DNA of 64,000 bases from CAWGGS01 sp963822095 (GCA_963822095.1 CAWGGS010000048.1:1-64000), one strand, 5' to 3'; counted from the first letter of the stretch, positions 45,970-54,955 are shown. The notes: generated by a model not told the origin, from the sequence alone. Numbers and translations are program-made.

Positions 45970-47136
45970 TTAGAGAGCGAGAGCGGTTATCGTGGCATTG
46001 TGTGTTCCCAATACGCCAACAGTCCGGGCAAACTCTCCGCAACAATAAAAACCAAAAGTCGGCGTTTCTCCAGCTTCTTTCTGGAGTCGTTGTGATTCCT
46101 CGGATATCCGGGATCCCAAAATGACGGCTCTCGCCGCGCAACTGAAGATCAGCAGAACTCCAACATCCCGACGATTGTCAAGTGATTCACGCACAACCTC
46201 ATTCGCAACATCAAGCAATGCTTCATTAGAGCTACTCATAACCTGAACGGCACTGCCTGTTGGTGGTACACAGCCCTGGATTCTGAGTCTTCCCTCCTCT
46301 GTCTTGGAGCGGGCTACTCTGATTACAGTCGTCCCATCTGACTGAAGTAGTCCGAAAGGATGGACAATGGATGTCCCCCAGAACTCGTCAGCACTCAGCT
46401 GACCAGGGGCTAATCCGAGTTGTTCCTCATACGCTATGGCTGCGGGGCGTCCGCCAAGTTCGATTATTTCAGTTCCTTCGGCACGGGTAACCAGCATGGG
46501 AATACCAACAGGTTCCCAACCATGCCGTGTTACCACTTTTATAGGTTTCTCACTTGCAATCCAAAGAGCAACTGCGCCTCCTTCAATGACCTTGTCGTCG
46601 TGGAACACGAAAGTTCGTTCAAATTTGAGTTCATCACCTGCGGCGCCTCCACTGATTGAAACCTTCGGCCCGGTAATACGATACACTCCCTGTACTAGCT
46701 GCTGAAGATCGCCGGCAAGGCAATCCGCGAGCAATATCACAGCGGAGTGAGTGCTTGGACCGGCCTCTGCTCTGCTTTCCCGAGTAATGGTTTGCCCAAC
46801 CTGGTCAAGTTTTCCTTTAATGTCTGGAGCAGATGCCAAACCAAACCGGTATGGCCCGGCCGTCAGGGCAAGCACACTGACACCACCGCCGAATCCTAGA
46901 TGCTGACCTTGTATAATCTCACCTGAACCGGTGGCTCCAATCAAATGTGAGCCACCGGTAATGGAACGGATTCCTTTAATTAACGTGGGGAGATCATACC
47001 GAGGGGTTGTGAAGACAATAATGAGAGCCGGGGGGGCGCCGGCAAGCCCAGTTATTGCTGCATGTGCAGCTTCTTTTCCTGCCTCGACTGCATTACCTTG
47101 TATTTTACTATAGCCTATTCCTGCTCGAATTTTCAT
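45970..47136 (-). CDS. FIST-domain sensory protein
   Basis: A 388-residue cytoplasmic protein with FIST N (about 30-220) and FIST C (about 230-370) domains. Segments such as SHLIGATGSGEIIQG, ISGGAAGDELKFE and FGFYCCGEFA are typical. FIST proteins are sensors of small ligands such as amino acids and often pair with kinases or cyclases. Its stop lies ten bases before the start of the hybrid kinase, so the two probably act together. CCGEF holds two adjacent cysteines that might be redox-active; this is inference. Confidence 0.88.
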   Translation of the reverse strand: MKIRAGIGYSKIQGNAVEAGKEAAHAAITGLAGAPPALIIVFTTPRYDLPTLIKGIRSITGGSHLIGATGSGEIIQGQHLGFGGGVSVLALTAGPYRFGLASAPDIKGKLDQVGQTITRESRAEAGPSTHSAVILLADCLAGDLQQLVQGVYRITGPKVSISGGAAGDELKFERTFVFHDDKVIEGGAVALWIASEKPIKVVTRHGWEPVGIPMLVTRAEGTEIIELGGRPAAIAYEEQLGLAPGQLSADEFWGTSIVHPFGLLQSDGTTVIRVARSKTEEGRLRIQGCVPPTGSAVQVMSSSNEALLDVANEVVRESLDNRRDVGVLLIFSCAARAVILGSRISEESQRLQKEAGETPTFGFYCCGEFARTVGVLGTHNATITALAL

Positions 47137-47683
47137 CAGTATTGGGCTCCCTGATACCCATTGTAATTCGTGGATGGATACTAAACGCCATTCAATAAAT
47201 CATCTCTTCATACCAACGATAAATTATTCTCCTTTTTTTGAAAAAGGGAAATCTAAACCCTTGGTTATAACAATGTGTGTAAATTACCGTTGGTTGTTAC
47301 TTTGCTCAATCATCAACTGGTTTGTCAGCGTTGATGCCATTCAAAGACGAGAGTGCGACAAAAGTGATTTGTTGTCATTCTTATCTAAGATAATAATTAT
47401 AGCACAAACTCAAATAAATGAATAGCACAGTGGAAAGGACATTATTTGATTCCTGGCAAATATTTATATTCGACAGGTAAGGATATCCATCGGCAGCTTC
47501 AATGGAAAAGAACACCTCAGAGGTTTGAGCCTCTTTCTGACTCCACATAACAAAATCTTGTCACCCCAAGGTGAAGATACTTCCACTTTTACCTTGACTC
47601 CAGCATGCCAAAGGTCATTGTAGAATTGACATAGTATTGGAGTCAGGAAACAGGTTGGAGTGTTTGGATGTCAAACAAGCTGT
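47137..47683. other. Intergenic region, no gene recognised
   Basis: AT-rich 547-base gap upstream of the FIST gene. A plus-strand frame of 83 codons at 47174-47425 has no family resemblance or ribosome-binding site. The promoter of the FIST-kinase pair should be here. Confidence 0.35.
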
Positions 47684-48160
47684 TCATTCTGCCTTTGCAT
47701 CGGCGCCATGCTCAGACAATTGTGCCCCAAACCATCTGTGTACTGCCGTCAATAAGTGGAGATCCTTTGTCTCAAAGGTTATCTCTGCCCCATTTTGTAA
47801 TGAAGTATAGGTTACCTTGATATGTGAGACCCCTTTTTGAAGTTCTTTAAGCCCGGGCATACTCTCACCATGTAATTTTGCCGGGTCCGAATAATCCCCA
47901 TTTTGAAATTTTACTGCTTCCTGCTGCAAATGTTGCCTAATAAACGCAACCTGATCATCCGTACCTGTTTCTCTTGTGACAACTCGCTCCACACCACCCT
48001 GCTCCGTCATCTTAAAGATATGCAAGGTCCTTGACACATCGAACGGCATCACGCGATGAGACATTTGATGCACATGTTCTTGCGGTGTCATTTGAGCCCA
48101 TGCGGGTCCGACAAAGCAGACCAGTACTCCTATTATCAGCACACAAATCAACCTTTTCAT
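47684..48160 (-). CDS. Exported protein of unknown function (often mislabelled aspartate carbamoyltransferase)
   Basis: A 158-residue protein with a signal peptide (1-23, ending AWAQ). The rest reads TLHIFKMTEQGGVERVV, DQVAFIRQHLQQEAVKFQNGD, PAKLHGESMPGLKEL and LLTAVHRWFGAQLSEHGADA. I recall similar small periplasmic proteins labelled aspartate carbamoyltransferase in databases, but the sequence has none of the ATCase active-site motifs and is half its length. The His residues near the N-terminus (QEHVHQMSH) could bind metal. Located beside copper-related genes. Confidence 0.7.
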   Translation of the reverse strand: MKRLICVLIIGVLVCFVGPAWAQMTPQEHVHQMSHRVMPFDVSRTLHIFKMTEQGGVERVVTRETGTDDQVAFIRQHLQQEAVKFQNGDYSDPAKLHGESMPGLKELQKGVSHIKVTYTSLQNGAEITFETKDLHLLTAVHRWFGAQLSEHGADAKAE

Positions 48161-48721
48161 AGGACCTCCTACGACCTGTTTTCACTCAACGTTTTAGCAA
48201 ATGCTATTTGGGGGATGTATTCATAGCCGAAGTACTCTCTCAGAGAAGCCTTGCCTTGGTGCATCCCAAACATGTATCTGGAAGAGTGTCTGTAATTTGA
48301 TCAGATTTTTAAGACATAGATACAGCGTAAATTTCTGTCAAGGAATTTGTGTGAGGACACCAGGCACCAGGCACCAGTTTATCCGAAAGATCCTGAATCT
48401 TCCGTGATGTCAGTATCATCAGACAGCTACAGGGGAGAGTTGGTAAACACAAAGTTGAGCCTGAGTCGATGGGAAAAAAATATGTCTTTCTGGGCCTTGA
48501 TTTATGGTCTAATGTTTATATTCTAGAGCCGCTTGCAAAATGGTCTTCTTGTCCAAACTCCGCGTTATGCTCAAATTTTTATCCCTGGAATATCAACTAC
48601 ATGACTGTGGTAAATTTTTTTTGCATGCCTTGATTTTGATCAAAAACCCTCATTTTGCAAAATGCTCTCTCTTTCTTAGAAGGTATCTTGGGGTTGATAA
48701 CCTAGGCGACTGGAGACAGAT
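48161..48721. other. Intergenic region between divergent genes
   Basis: A 560-base gap between the minus-strand exported protein and the MerR gene. It contains a threefold CACCAGG tandem near 48357-48377. No sigma-54 site of the kind seen at the neighbouring genes was found. The MerR promoter should lie at its right end. Confidence 0.35.
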
Positions 48722-49174
48722 ATGGACGGATTAACCATCGGCAAATTGGCCAAGGAAGCGGGCGTCCGCATTGACACCATACGATTTTATGAACGCCAGG
48801 GGTTGATCGAGCCGCCACCAAGGACGGAATCCAACTACCGGCTTTACTCCCGAGATGAGGTGGCACGGTTCAGATTCATTAAGCGTGCCAAGGCACTCGG
48901 CTTTACCTTGAACGAGATCAAAGACCTGCTGAACCTCCAGCAGGATCCTCATACCACCAGGGCGGAGATCAAGAATCGCACCCTGGCCAAGATTGAAGAT
49001 ATCGACAGCAAGGTCCATGACCTGACTCGGGTAAAAGCAGCTCTTGAACACCTGGCATCCGAATGTGACGGTCACGGCTCCCTCGAAGGATGTCCCATAC
49101 TCGCTGCACTGACCAGCATTGAAGACGAAGAGTGTAGGCACATTCCGGTTGATATTTCCAAGACCAAAAGATGA
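48722..49174 (+). CDS. MerR family heavy-metal-responsive regulator
   Basis: A 150-residue transcription regulator. The N-terminal winged helix reads TIGKLAKEAGVRIDTIRFYERQGLI, followed by the long dimerisation helix and a C-terminal metal-binding loop CDGHGSLEGCPIL with two cysteines and a His. This places it in the metal-responsive ZntR/CadR/PbrR-like group rather than CueR, whose CxxxxxxxxC loop differs. It is encoded between the copper-related genes, divergent from the exported unknown protein and convergent with the cupredoxin gene. The target promoter is not obvious. Confidence 0.87.
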   Translation: MDGLTIGKLAKEAGVRIDTIRFYERQGLIEPPPRTESNYRLYSRDEVARFRFIKRAKALGFTLNEIKDLLNLQQDPHTTRAEIKNRTLAKIEDIDSKVHDLTRVKAALEHLASECDGHGSLEGCPILAALTSIEDEECRHIPVDISKTKR

Positions 49175-49404
49175 CTCAGGACCCTCAACAATCTCCTGTA
49201 AAAAAATTTTTCTCGAATGTTACTGCAAAAACTGTGTATCCAGGAGACTGTTATTGAATCCACAGTAAATCTGTGACAATCAGCAAAGAACACAACAGCT
49301 ATCTAGAATTTCACCTACCAGCGATCCAGGACAGGCACGGACATGACCCGGCATCGAAAGCATGTTTTTCCCGGCGGGACATTATTTAATGGTGGCCATT
49401 GTTT

Positions 49405-50052
49405 TCATTTCTCCGTCACGATGAAACGCCCGTACATCCCTTTGTATGCATGATCATAATATTGGCAGAGATAGTAATAGGTTCCCGGATGCGGGGCTTC
49501 GAAGGTGACCGAACTTTCGACGTAGAGGGACTTCTGCGCATCCTTGAGTTGCCGCGGCGGAAGAATGGGTATTCCGACCAGCGTGTTGGGCATACCCATC
49601 ATGGAGAGCACAGGGTACAGCGGAGGAACCGGGGTTATGACCACTCCGTGATTCATCCGATTCCCGTAATCCATATTGACAAAATTCAGGGTAATAAGAG
49701 CGCCTGCGGGAACTATGATCGTCGGATTGACGAGTCCGGCCACTTCAAAGGTCGTGTCGGGGAAATCAGGCTGTACGGCCGCCATCGTAATCTCAATCCG
49801 ATCGCCGGAGAAAACCACCCGGTTTCGCGTTTTGTCTATCTGTGCCGATTTAGCTGTTTGCAATAGCTGTTGATTAACATCAGGAAAGGTTGTTTGACGG
49901 CCACCTTGCCAGCCGTAACCACCCATCATGCCACCGCCCATCATACCGCCCATCCCATATCTGCCATTGCCATATCCGCCTCCCTGGCCGTAGGCAGACC
50001 CTGAAACAGCCAAACAAACAGCAAGAACAAATGTGAGGGTGATCTTTTTCAT
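49405..50052 (-). CDS. Rusticyanin-like exported cupredoxin with Met/Gly-rich segment
   Basis: A 215-residue protein. The signal peptide (1-22) is followed by a Gly/Met/Tyr-rich stretch (GMGGMMGGGMMGGYGWQ), like those of the two ZraP-like proteins. The cupredoxin domain has His135 in RMNHGVVIT and C196-x4-H201-x4-M206 (CQYYDHAYKGM), a type-1 copper site of rusticyanin/sulfocyanin type. It should bind copper and carry single electrons in the periplasm. A sigma-54 promoter lies 112 bases upstream. The MerR gene converges from the other side. Confidence 0.85.
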   Translation of the reverse strand: MKKITLTFVLAVCLAVSGSAYGQGGGYGNGRYGMGGMMGGGMMGGYGWQGGRQTTFPDVNQQLLQTAKSAQIDKTRNRVVFSGDRIEITMAAVQPDFPDTTFEVAGLVNPTIIVPAGALITLNFVNMDYGNRMNHGVVITPVPPLYPVLSMMGMPNTLVGIPILPPRQLKDAQKSLYVESSVTFEAPHPGTYYYLCQYYDHAYKGMYGRFIVTEK

Positions 50053-50163
50053 GGTTTTTTCCTTTATTTTTTATAATCGTTAAACCCTTTTTATTCCGAC
50101 AAAGGAAAAGTTGCAGGTTCCAGACGTTCCCATTACCTTTATTCTTCCTTTTGGCTCTTTCCT

Positions 50164-50179
50164 AGCATAGGCCATGCCA
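50164..50179 (-). promoter_or_regulatory. Sigma-54 promoter of the rusticyanin-like gene
   Basis: On the minus strand TGGCATGGCCTATGCT keeps the invariant GG and GC at correct spacing, with one change in each half from TGGCACG-N4-TTGCW. It lies 112 bases before the ATG at 50052. Confidence 0.75.
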
Positions 50180-50437
50180 TAGACCATACCTTGAGCCAAT
50201 TTGAAATTAACATCCTGAATTTATTAGGATTATATTTTCATCCGGAATAATCGTATTGTATGAGCATATCCAAGTTGTCCATTTTTTGGGCACTCTGGTT
50301 ATTGAAATCGAGGGATCGGCGTAAAAATTTTTCACACTTGAGGGTACTTTAAAAAAATCGGATTTTCGTTCAAGATCAAGGCATACAAAGGATTTTACCG
50401 CAGTCATATAATTGATATTCCATGGATAAAATTTTAA

Positions 50438-50683
50438 TCAAAACGAAAAGATTGGGCGGAAAAGCGAGCCCGCGAGACTCCGAGAAGGCAATTTTTCAAG
50501 GTGGCCTTGAGAAATTGCTGGATCTGATGGTCTGAATTTCTCATTCATCCATGTCCTTGCATTCTGAATATTCTCGAGAGAAAAATAAATGGACAATATT
50601 TTTTCAAAAAGCATTGACCCTATACCGTAGTCCAATGTTTATCGTGCAAGTAAGGCCAAATATAAACTCATGGAGATAAAGTA
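50438..50683. other. Intergenic sequence, no gene recognised
   Basis: Part of the 860-base gap between the rusticyanin-like gene and the second ZraP-like gene. A 65-codon minus-strand frame is without support. It borders MITE copy E. Confidence 0.3.
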
Positions 50684-50800
50684 GATTTATCCGACGTATG
50701 CGTACTTTTCTATAATCTGGGAGGTGGAAGTCATCGCTGTAGGGCGCCCTCTGCCTCCCGCGTTATAGTTATAGATACGTACTTTCAATCTGGAAGAACC
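50684..50800. mobile_element. MITE family 1, copy E (117 bp)
   Basis: A short copy from GATTTATCCG to TGGAAGAACC with inverted arms GCGTACTTTTCTATAA/TTATAGATACGTACTTT. It shares its left 60 bases with copy B. The flanking 8-base sequences no longer match, so the insertion is old or the ends have changed. It looks like an internally deleted form that retains both termini. Confidence 0.7.
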
Positions 50801-50915
50801 AGAAATAGAACGACGTGGTTATATCTGCCCGATATTTTAGCTATGGACAAGCCTACTATAGCCCATTGCTAAAAATTTGGGATCTGGCAGCGTCTGAAAT
50901 GATGTGAAATCCGGC

Positions 50916-51410
50916 CTAGCGATACTGATTAGCTTTTTCGTTGAGTTGTGCCTGGAGTTCGTTCATTTCACTCTGCAAACGAGCGAGCTGCTTTCTGGAC
51001 GTGTTTGGGTTTCTCTGCGCTTCCTGATACTCGAAGCGTATATCGTTCAGCTCTCTGCGCAGCTTTACGGTAGCATTCAGGAATCTCTGGTTCTGCGGGG
51101 TATTGTTCCAGTTGTTTTGAGCCGATTGAGTTCTGTTAGAGGTATTGCCTCTGTTATAGCCCCCATAATTACTCCCGGCTCCCATGCCATTGCTGTTGCC
51201 ACCCATGTTGCCATAGCCACCATTACCACCGCCCATCATGCCGTAGCCACCGCCGTAGCCACCACCCATCATGCCTCCACCGCCGCCACCCATCATGGCA
51301 TAGCTATTGTTGCCAGTCGTGCTGTAGCCGGTTCCGTTACCCTGAGCATATGCAAAGCCACCTGCAGCCAATCCAACAGCCAGAGCAGTCGCGATAAGTA
51401 TCTTCTTCAT
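50916..51410 (-). CDS. Second Met/Gly-rich ZraP-like periplasmic protein
   Basis: About 164 residues from the ATG at 51410 (GGAGGAA upstream). The signal peptide (1-22) ends FAYAQG. The next 60 residues are Gly/Met/Tyr/Asn-rich without exact repeats. The C-terminal hairpin (FLNATVKLRRELNDIRFEYQEAQRNP and LQSEMNELQAQLNEKA) is clearly related to that of the protein at 42168-42812. Predicted periplasmic metal-binding chaperone. A sigma-54 promoter lies 117 bases upstream. Confidence 0.8.
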   Translation of the reverse strand: MKKILIATALAVGLAAGGFAYAQGNGTGYSTTGNNSYAMMGGGGGGMMGGGYGGGYGMMGGGNGGYGNMGGNSNGMGAGSNYGGYNRGNTSNRTQSAQNNWNNTPQNQRFLNATVKLRRELNDIRFEYQEAQRNPNTSRKQLARLQSEMNELQAQLNEKANQYR

Positions 51411-51526
51411 TACAATTTCCTCCATATCATTTCTTGTTGGTCAGCACCCAGAAGCATCTTCCACTTTTGAACCCTGAAACAGTCGAATATTCCTTTAAGA
51501 CTTCAATCATTTCTTAATCTTTTTAG

Positions 51527-51542
51527 TGCATGGACTGTGCCA
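51527..51542 (-). promoter_or_regulatory. Sigma-54 promoter of the second ZraP-like gene
   Basis: On the minus strand TGGCACAGTCCATGCA fits the -24/-12 consensus with correct spacing. It lies 117 bases before the ATG at 51410, a distance nearly equal to that at the other two minus-strand sites. Confidence 0.78.
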
Positions 51543-51734
51543 TTCCTAACATTTCCCTCTTCAACATGCATAAGGCGTTGAATATTTGACAGATGTATCA
51601 CAACAATAAATTATTTCTCATCAAATTTCGTATTCTACTGCCCAGTTATTAGGCAATCCGGTTGTAGCACAGGGAATCAAAGCGGATGATTTTTTCACAA
51701 TCTTGTATTTCATCAGCAGTATTTCAGTTTTTTC

Positions 51735-51840
51735 AGGATTGAGAAATACTCATCTATAACGCGGGAGGCGGAGGGCGTCTCTGGAGAACGCCTCGCGGAG
51801 GCCCGGAGGGGTGCCACCCAAAACCCGGAGGGGTGCGGAC
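51735..51840. mobile_element. MITE family 1, copy F, truncated
   Basis: GGATTGAG, TATAACGCGGGAGGCGGAGG and GCCTCGCGGAGGCCCGGAGG match the inverse of the right half of copy D, up to GTGCGGAC. The left terminus GGTTCTTCC is missing or degraded, and the other half is absent. No target duplication can be defined. It abuts the transposase remnant. Confidence 0.6.
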
Positions 51841-51849
51841 ATTTTTCTT

Positions 51850-52145
51850 CTTCCTACACGCCGGTGAAGCGGATGATCTGATCGGAGATGATTGCACTGT
51901 GTTGAGGAACAACTCGATTCTCAATGACCGGGAAGACAGCATTTTCCTTTTGACGAGTAACAAAGAAGATACCGTCCATTGGTTGAACAGTTTGTAATCG
52001 TTGGAGGCTCGATCAAAGGCAACGATCGAGCCTGGTTTGAGATTGAATCTTCAGGGGACAGTCCAGTCATGGCGCTTTGCTTCTTTGATCAAGGCAAAAG
52101 AGGGCATATAATCATCATGATCAGGACCACCATGATCTTTATACG
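51850..52145 (-). pseudogene. IS4-family transposase remnant
   Basis: On the minus strand the conceptual fragments DHDDYMPSFALIKEAKRHDW, FNLKPGSIVAFDRASNDY and FFVTRQKENAVFPVIENRVV plus ISDQIIRFTGV match the central catalytic part of IS4-type DDE transposases (the G/D-Y/F-D segment and the FFVTR-K motif). A stop codon after the first fragment and a frameshift after the second show decay. N- and C-terminal parts and the ends of the element are missing. Confidence 0.65.
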
Positions 52146-52194
52146 CACACGGTGAAGATCAGTCACACAAAAAGAAGCCAAAACCCGGTCAATG

Positions 52195-54039
52195 CTATTC
52201 AACGGTTACACTTTTCGCCAGGTTCCTTGGTTGATCGACGTCGCAACCACGCCGTGTCGAGATTTCATACGCCAGTAGCTGTGCGGGGATGGTATAGAGA
52301 ATCGGGTTCATTTCCTCATGCACAGCCGGAAGATAAATAACATCATCGGTAATGGTTTCCAGATGTTGATCTCCAAGGGTTCCTATCAGTATCAATCTTC
52401 CCTGTCGAGCCTTAATCTCCTCGACATTGGAGATAACCTTCTGGTAAATGGCATCCCGCGGAACGAGGGCAAGGATCGGCATTTCTTTATCTATCAGTGC
52501 GATGGGACCATGCTTTAACTCACCTGCTGCATAGCCTTCAGCATGAATATAAGATATCTCCTTTAATTTCAATGCACCTTCCAGGGCTATGGGAAAATTC
52601 ATCCCTCGACCGACAAAGAGGAAATCACGGCAATCGTAAAAGTTCTCTATCAGGTCACGGATAGGTTTTTCAAGATCAAGGAGGGTCTCCTTAACCACCG
52701 AGGCGATGCCGATCAAGGCCTGGGCAAGTTCCCTGCTTTTCTCTGCCGAGATCACCTGCTTTTGTTGACCAAGGTAAAGAGTAAACAGAAAAAGAGCGAC
52801 CAATTGAGAGGTAAAGGCCTTAGTGGAGGCCACCCCGATTTCAGGTCCGGCGTGGGTGTAGACCGTTCCATCGGACTCACGAGTCATGGTGGAGCCCACG
52901 ACATTACAGATGGTAACAACCTTGGAACCGAGCTTTTTGGCAAGACGAATGCCTGCCAGGGTATCTGCTGTCTCACCCGATTGGGATATTGATACCGTCA
53001 AAACCCGCTCATTGATGAGAAGATTCCTATAACGAAATTCCGAAGCAATATCTACTTCCACCGGGATACCTACATGTTTTTCAATCCAATACTTTGCAAC
53101 CAGCGCCGCATGCCAGGAGGTCCCACAGGCAACGAGAAAAATCCTGTCGATATTTTTGATATCCTGAGCATCGATACCGATTTCAGGAAGATCCACCACA
53201 CCGGTTTCGGGATTGATTCTGCCACTTATCGTATTAGTTATTGCCTGTGGCTGCTCATAGATCTCCTTGAGCATAAAATGTTTGTATCCTCCCTTCTCGG
53301 CCATTGCGGCATTCCAATCGATGGTCACAATTTCTTTTTCAACCTTCTCATTCGACTCAAGTGATGAGACCTCGCAACCTTCAGCCGTCAGTACGGCAAG
53401 TTCCCGATCCTCCAAAAAAATCACGTTCCGAGTAAACGGCAGAAGTGCCGGGATATCGGAGGCGAGAAAAGAACCTTGGCCTTTCTCGTCCACCCCTAGG
53501 ACCAAGGGGCTCTGATTCCTCGCTGCAACCAAGGTATCGGGCATTCCGGACCAAAGGACGCCGACAGCATACGACCCTTCCACCATCGCCAAGGATTTTC
53601 TGATTGCCACCACCAGGTCACCATCGAGATTTTCCTCGATAAGATGGGCCAGTACCTCGGTATCGGTTTCGGAGGAAAAACGATGCCCTTTGTCCTTTAA
53701 ATCCTGCCGCAGAGAATTGTAATTCTCGATGATTCCGTTATGGACTACCACCAGATCACCGGTGCAATCGCTATGCGGGTGGGCATTTACGGTCGTCGGT
53801 GCGCCATGGGTAGCCCAACGGGTGTGTCCAAGACCGATATGGGACGGGGCCACAATGGCTTCATCTATTATTGCTTCCAGGTTGGCCAATTTCCCCTGAC
53901 AGCGGTGTTTGATCAGTTTTCCATCTTGCAAATAGACGATTCCAGCCGAATCATACCCTCTATATTCGAGTCGTCTGAGACCTTCCAGGACAACAGGGAC
54001 AACACGACGTGGACCGATATATCCAACAATACCGCACAT
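52195..54039 (-). CDS. glmS: Glutamine-fructose-6-phosphate aminotransferase GlmS
   Basis: Makes glucosamine 6-phosphate from fructose 6-phosphate and glutamine, the entry to peptidoglycan and lipid A precursors. 614 residues. The N-terminal glutaminase domain starts MCGIVGYIG with catalytic Cys2 and has THGAPTTVNAHPH and HNGIIENY. Two SIS isomerase domains follow (VACGTSWHAALVAKYW, SQSGETADTLAGI, FVGRGMNFPIALEGALKLKE). The C-terminus ends PRNLAKSVTVE, the family signature. No glmS ribozyme was recognised upstream. Divergent from pyrE. Confidence 0.97.
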   Translation of the reverse strand: MCGIVGYIGPRRVVPVVLEGLRRLEYRGYDSAGIVYLQDGKLIKHRCQGKLANLEAIIDEAIVAPSHIGLGHTRWATHGAPTTVNAHPHSDCTGDLVVVHNGIIENYNSLRQDLKDKGHRFSSETDTEVLAHLIEENLDGDLVVAIRKSLAMVEGSYAVGVLWSGMPDTLVAARNQSPLVLGVDEKGQGSFLASDIPALLPFTRNVIFLEDRELAVLTAEGCEVSSLESNEKVEKEIVTIDWNAAMAEKGGYKHFMLKEIYEQPQAITNTISGRINPETGVVDLPEIGIDAQDIKNIDRIFLVACGTSWHAALVAKYWIEKHVGIPVEVDIASEFRYRNLLINERVLTVSISQSGETADTLAGIRLAKKLGSKVVTICNVVGSTMTRESDGTVYTHAGPEIGVASTKAFTSQLVALFLFTLYLGQQKQVISAEKSRELAQALIGIASVVKETLLDLEKPIRDLIENFYDCRDFLFVGRGMNFPIALEGALKLKEISYIHAEGYAAGELKHGPIALIDKEMPILALVPRDAIYQKVISNVEEIKARQGRLILIGTLGDQHLETITDDVIYLPAVHEEMNPILYTIPAQLLAYEISTRRGCDVDQPRNLAKSVTVE

Positions 54040-54403
54040 AACATCTCCTTAAACCGACATAACACGACTTGTGCTTCCGACAAATCGCAATCATACCGAA
54101 GAAATTACCCAAAGATCGTAAAAGACTGCCCTAGAAATATAAAGAGCAATCATTCCCAATGGTTTTTAGACGGATAACAGCAGGAACCGGTAGGATCCAA
54201 TCCGTTTTAATAAGTTAAAATAACATAGTTTTTTTTAATATTGCCAGTTTTTTCTTTTCAGCCCCTGAAAAAGAATGTACCATCATCGTGACTACACGAA
54301 GATCCTGCGCTATAAAGTCGCAGGCAACTCCCTTCTATCTCAACGAATTTGTTCAATAGTTAGATAGGCTGAAATCTTTTTCATTCATTTACTACAGGAA
54401 GCG
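54040..54403. other. Divergent promoter region between glmS and pyrE
   Basis: A 364-base AT-rich gap. It should carry promoters for both genes. I saw no conserved riboswitch, ribozyme or attenuator-like hairpin. Confidence 0.4.
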
Positions 54404-54955
54404 ATGGACGATCAACAACGACTCAAGGAAATACTTCTCACCAAATCATATAGAAAAGGCAATTTTACACTTACATCCGGTAAGACTTCGGATTTCTATA
54501 TCGACGGAAAACAAACGACGCTTTCTGCAGAAGGATCATACCTCTGTGGAAAGCTGCTGCTGGAACTGATCAATAAGGAAAAACATCCGATAGAAGCTGT
54601 CGGTGGAATGACCTTGGGCGCAGACCCTCTGGTTACGGCAGTTTCACTGGTCAGCTTCCTTGAAAAACGACCCATCCCGGCTTTTATCGTTCGCAAGGAG
54701 GCCAAAGGACACGGCACCGAAAACTATATTGAAGGATTGAAAAACATGCCTGCCGGTTGCCGAGTTGCCTTGGTCGAGGACGTGGTTACCACCGGCGGAA
54801 CACTTTTGAAGGTTATTGAACGCGTTGAAGCCCAGGGCTTTAAGGTGGGAGTGGTCGTGACCATTGTCGAACGGCAGGAAGGCGGCGTGGAGGCACTGGC
54901 TGATAAAGGGTACAAACTTGAATCGCTGTTTACCAAGGAGGAACTCTTGAGCTGA
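54404..54955 (+). CDS. pyrE: Orotate phosphoribosyltransferase PyrE
   Basis: Converts orotate and PRPP to OMP in pyrimidine synthesis. 183 residues, near the family's 180-215. The PRPP-binding loop is VALVEDVVTTGGTLLKVIE, and the flexible loop residues are in VRKEAKGHGTENYIEG. Upstream ATG at 54404 follows a weak AGGAAG. The stop overlaps the next start (TGATG), so the small zinc-ribbon protein is translationally coupled. Confidence 0.96.
   Translation: MDDQQRLKEILLTKSYRKGNFTLTSGKTSDFYIDGKQTTLSAEGSYLCGKLLLELINKEKHPIEAVGGMTLGADPLVTAVSLVSFLEKRPIPAFIVRKEAKGHGTENYIEGLKNMPAGCRVALVEDVVTTGGTLLKVIERVEAQGFKVGVVVTIVERQEGGVEALADKGYKLESLFTKEELLS

Noticed and set aside
47174..47425. Plus-strand frame of 83 codons
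   Set aside because: No family resemblance, no Shine-Dalgarno and AT-rich intergenic composition.
48357..48377. CACCAGG tandem as part of a CRISPR or larger repeat
   Set aside because: Only three 7-base units with no spacers; simple sequence.
50438..50635. Minus-strand frame of 65 codons
   Set aside because: No supporting features; close to MITE copy E.
50684..50808. 8-base target duplication for MITE copy E
   Set aside because: Flanks ATAAAGTA and AGAAATAG agree at only half the positions, so no duplication is claimed.
54040..54180. glmS ribozyme upstream of glmS
   Set aside because: No conserved core could be recognised, and the ribozyme is mostly found in Firmicutes.
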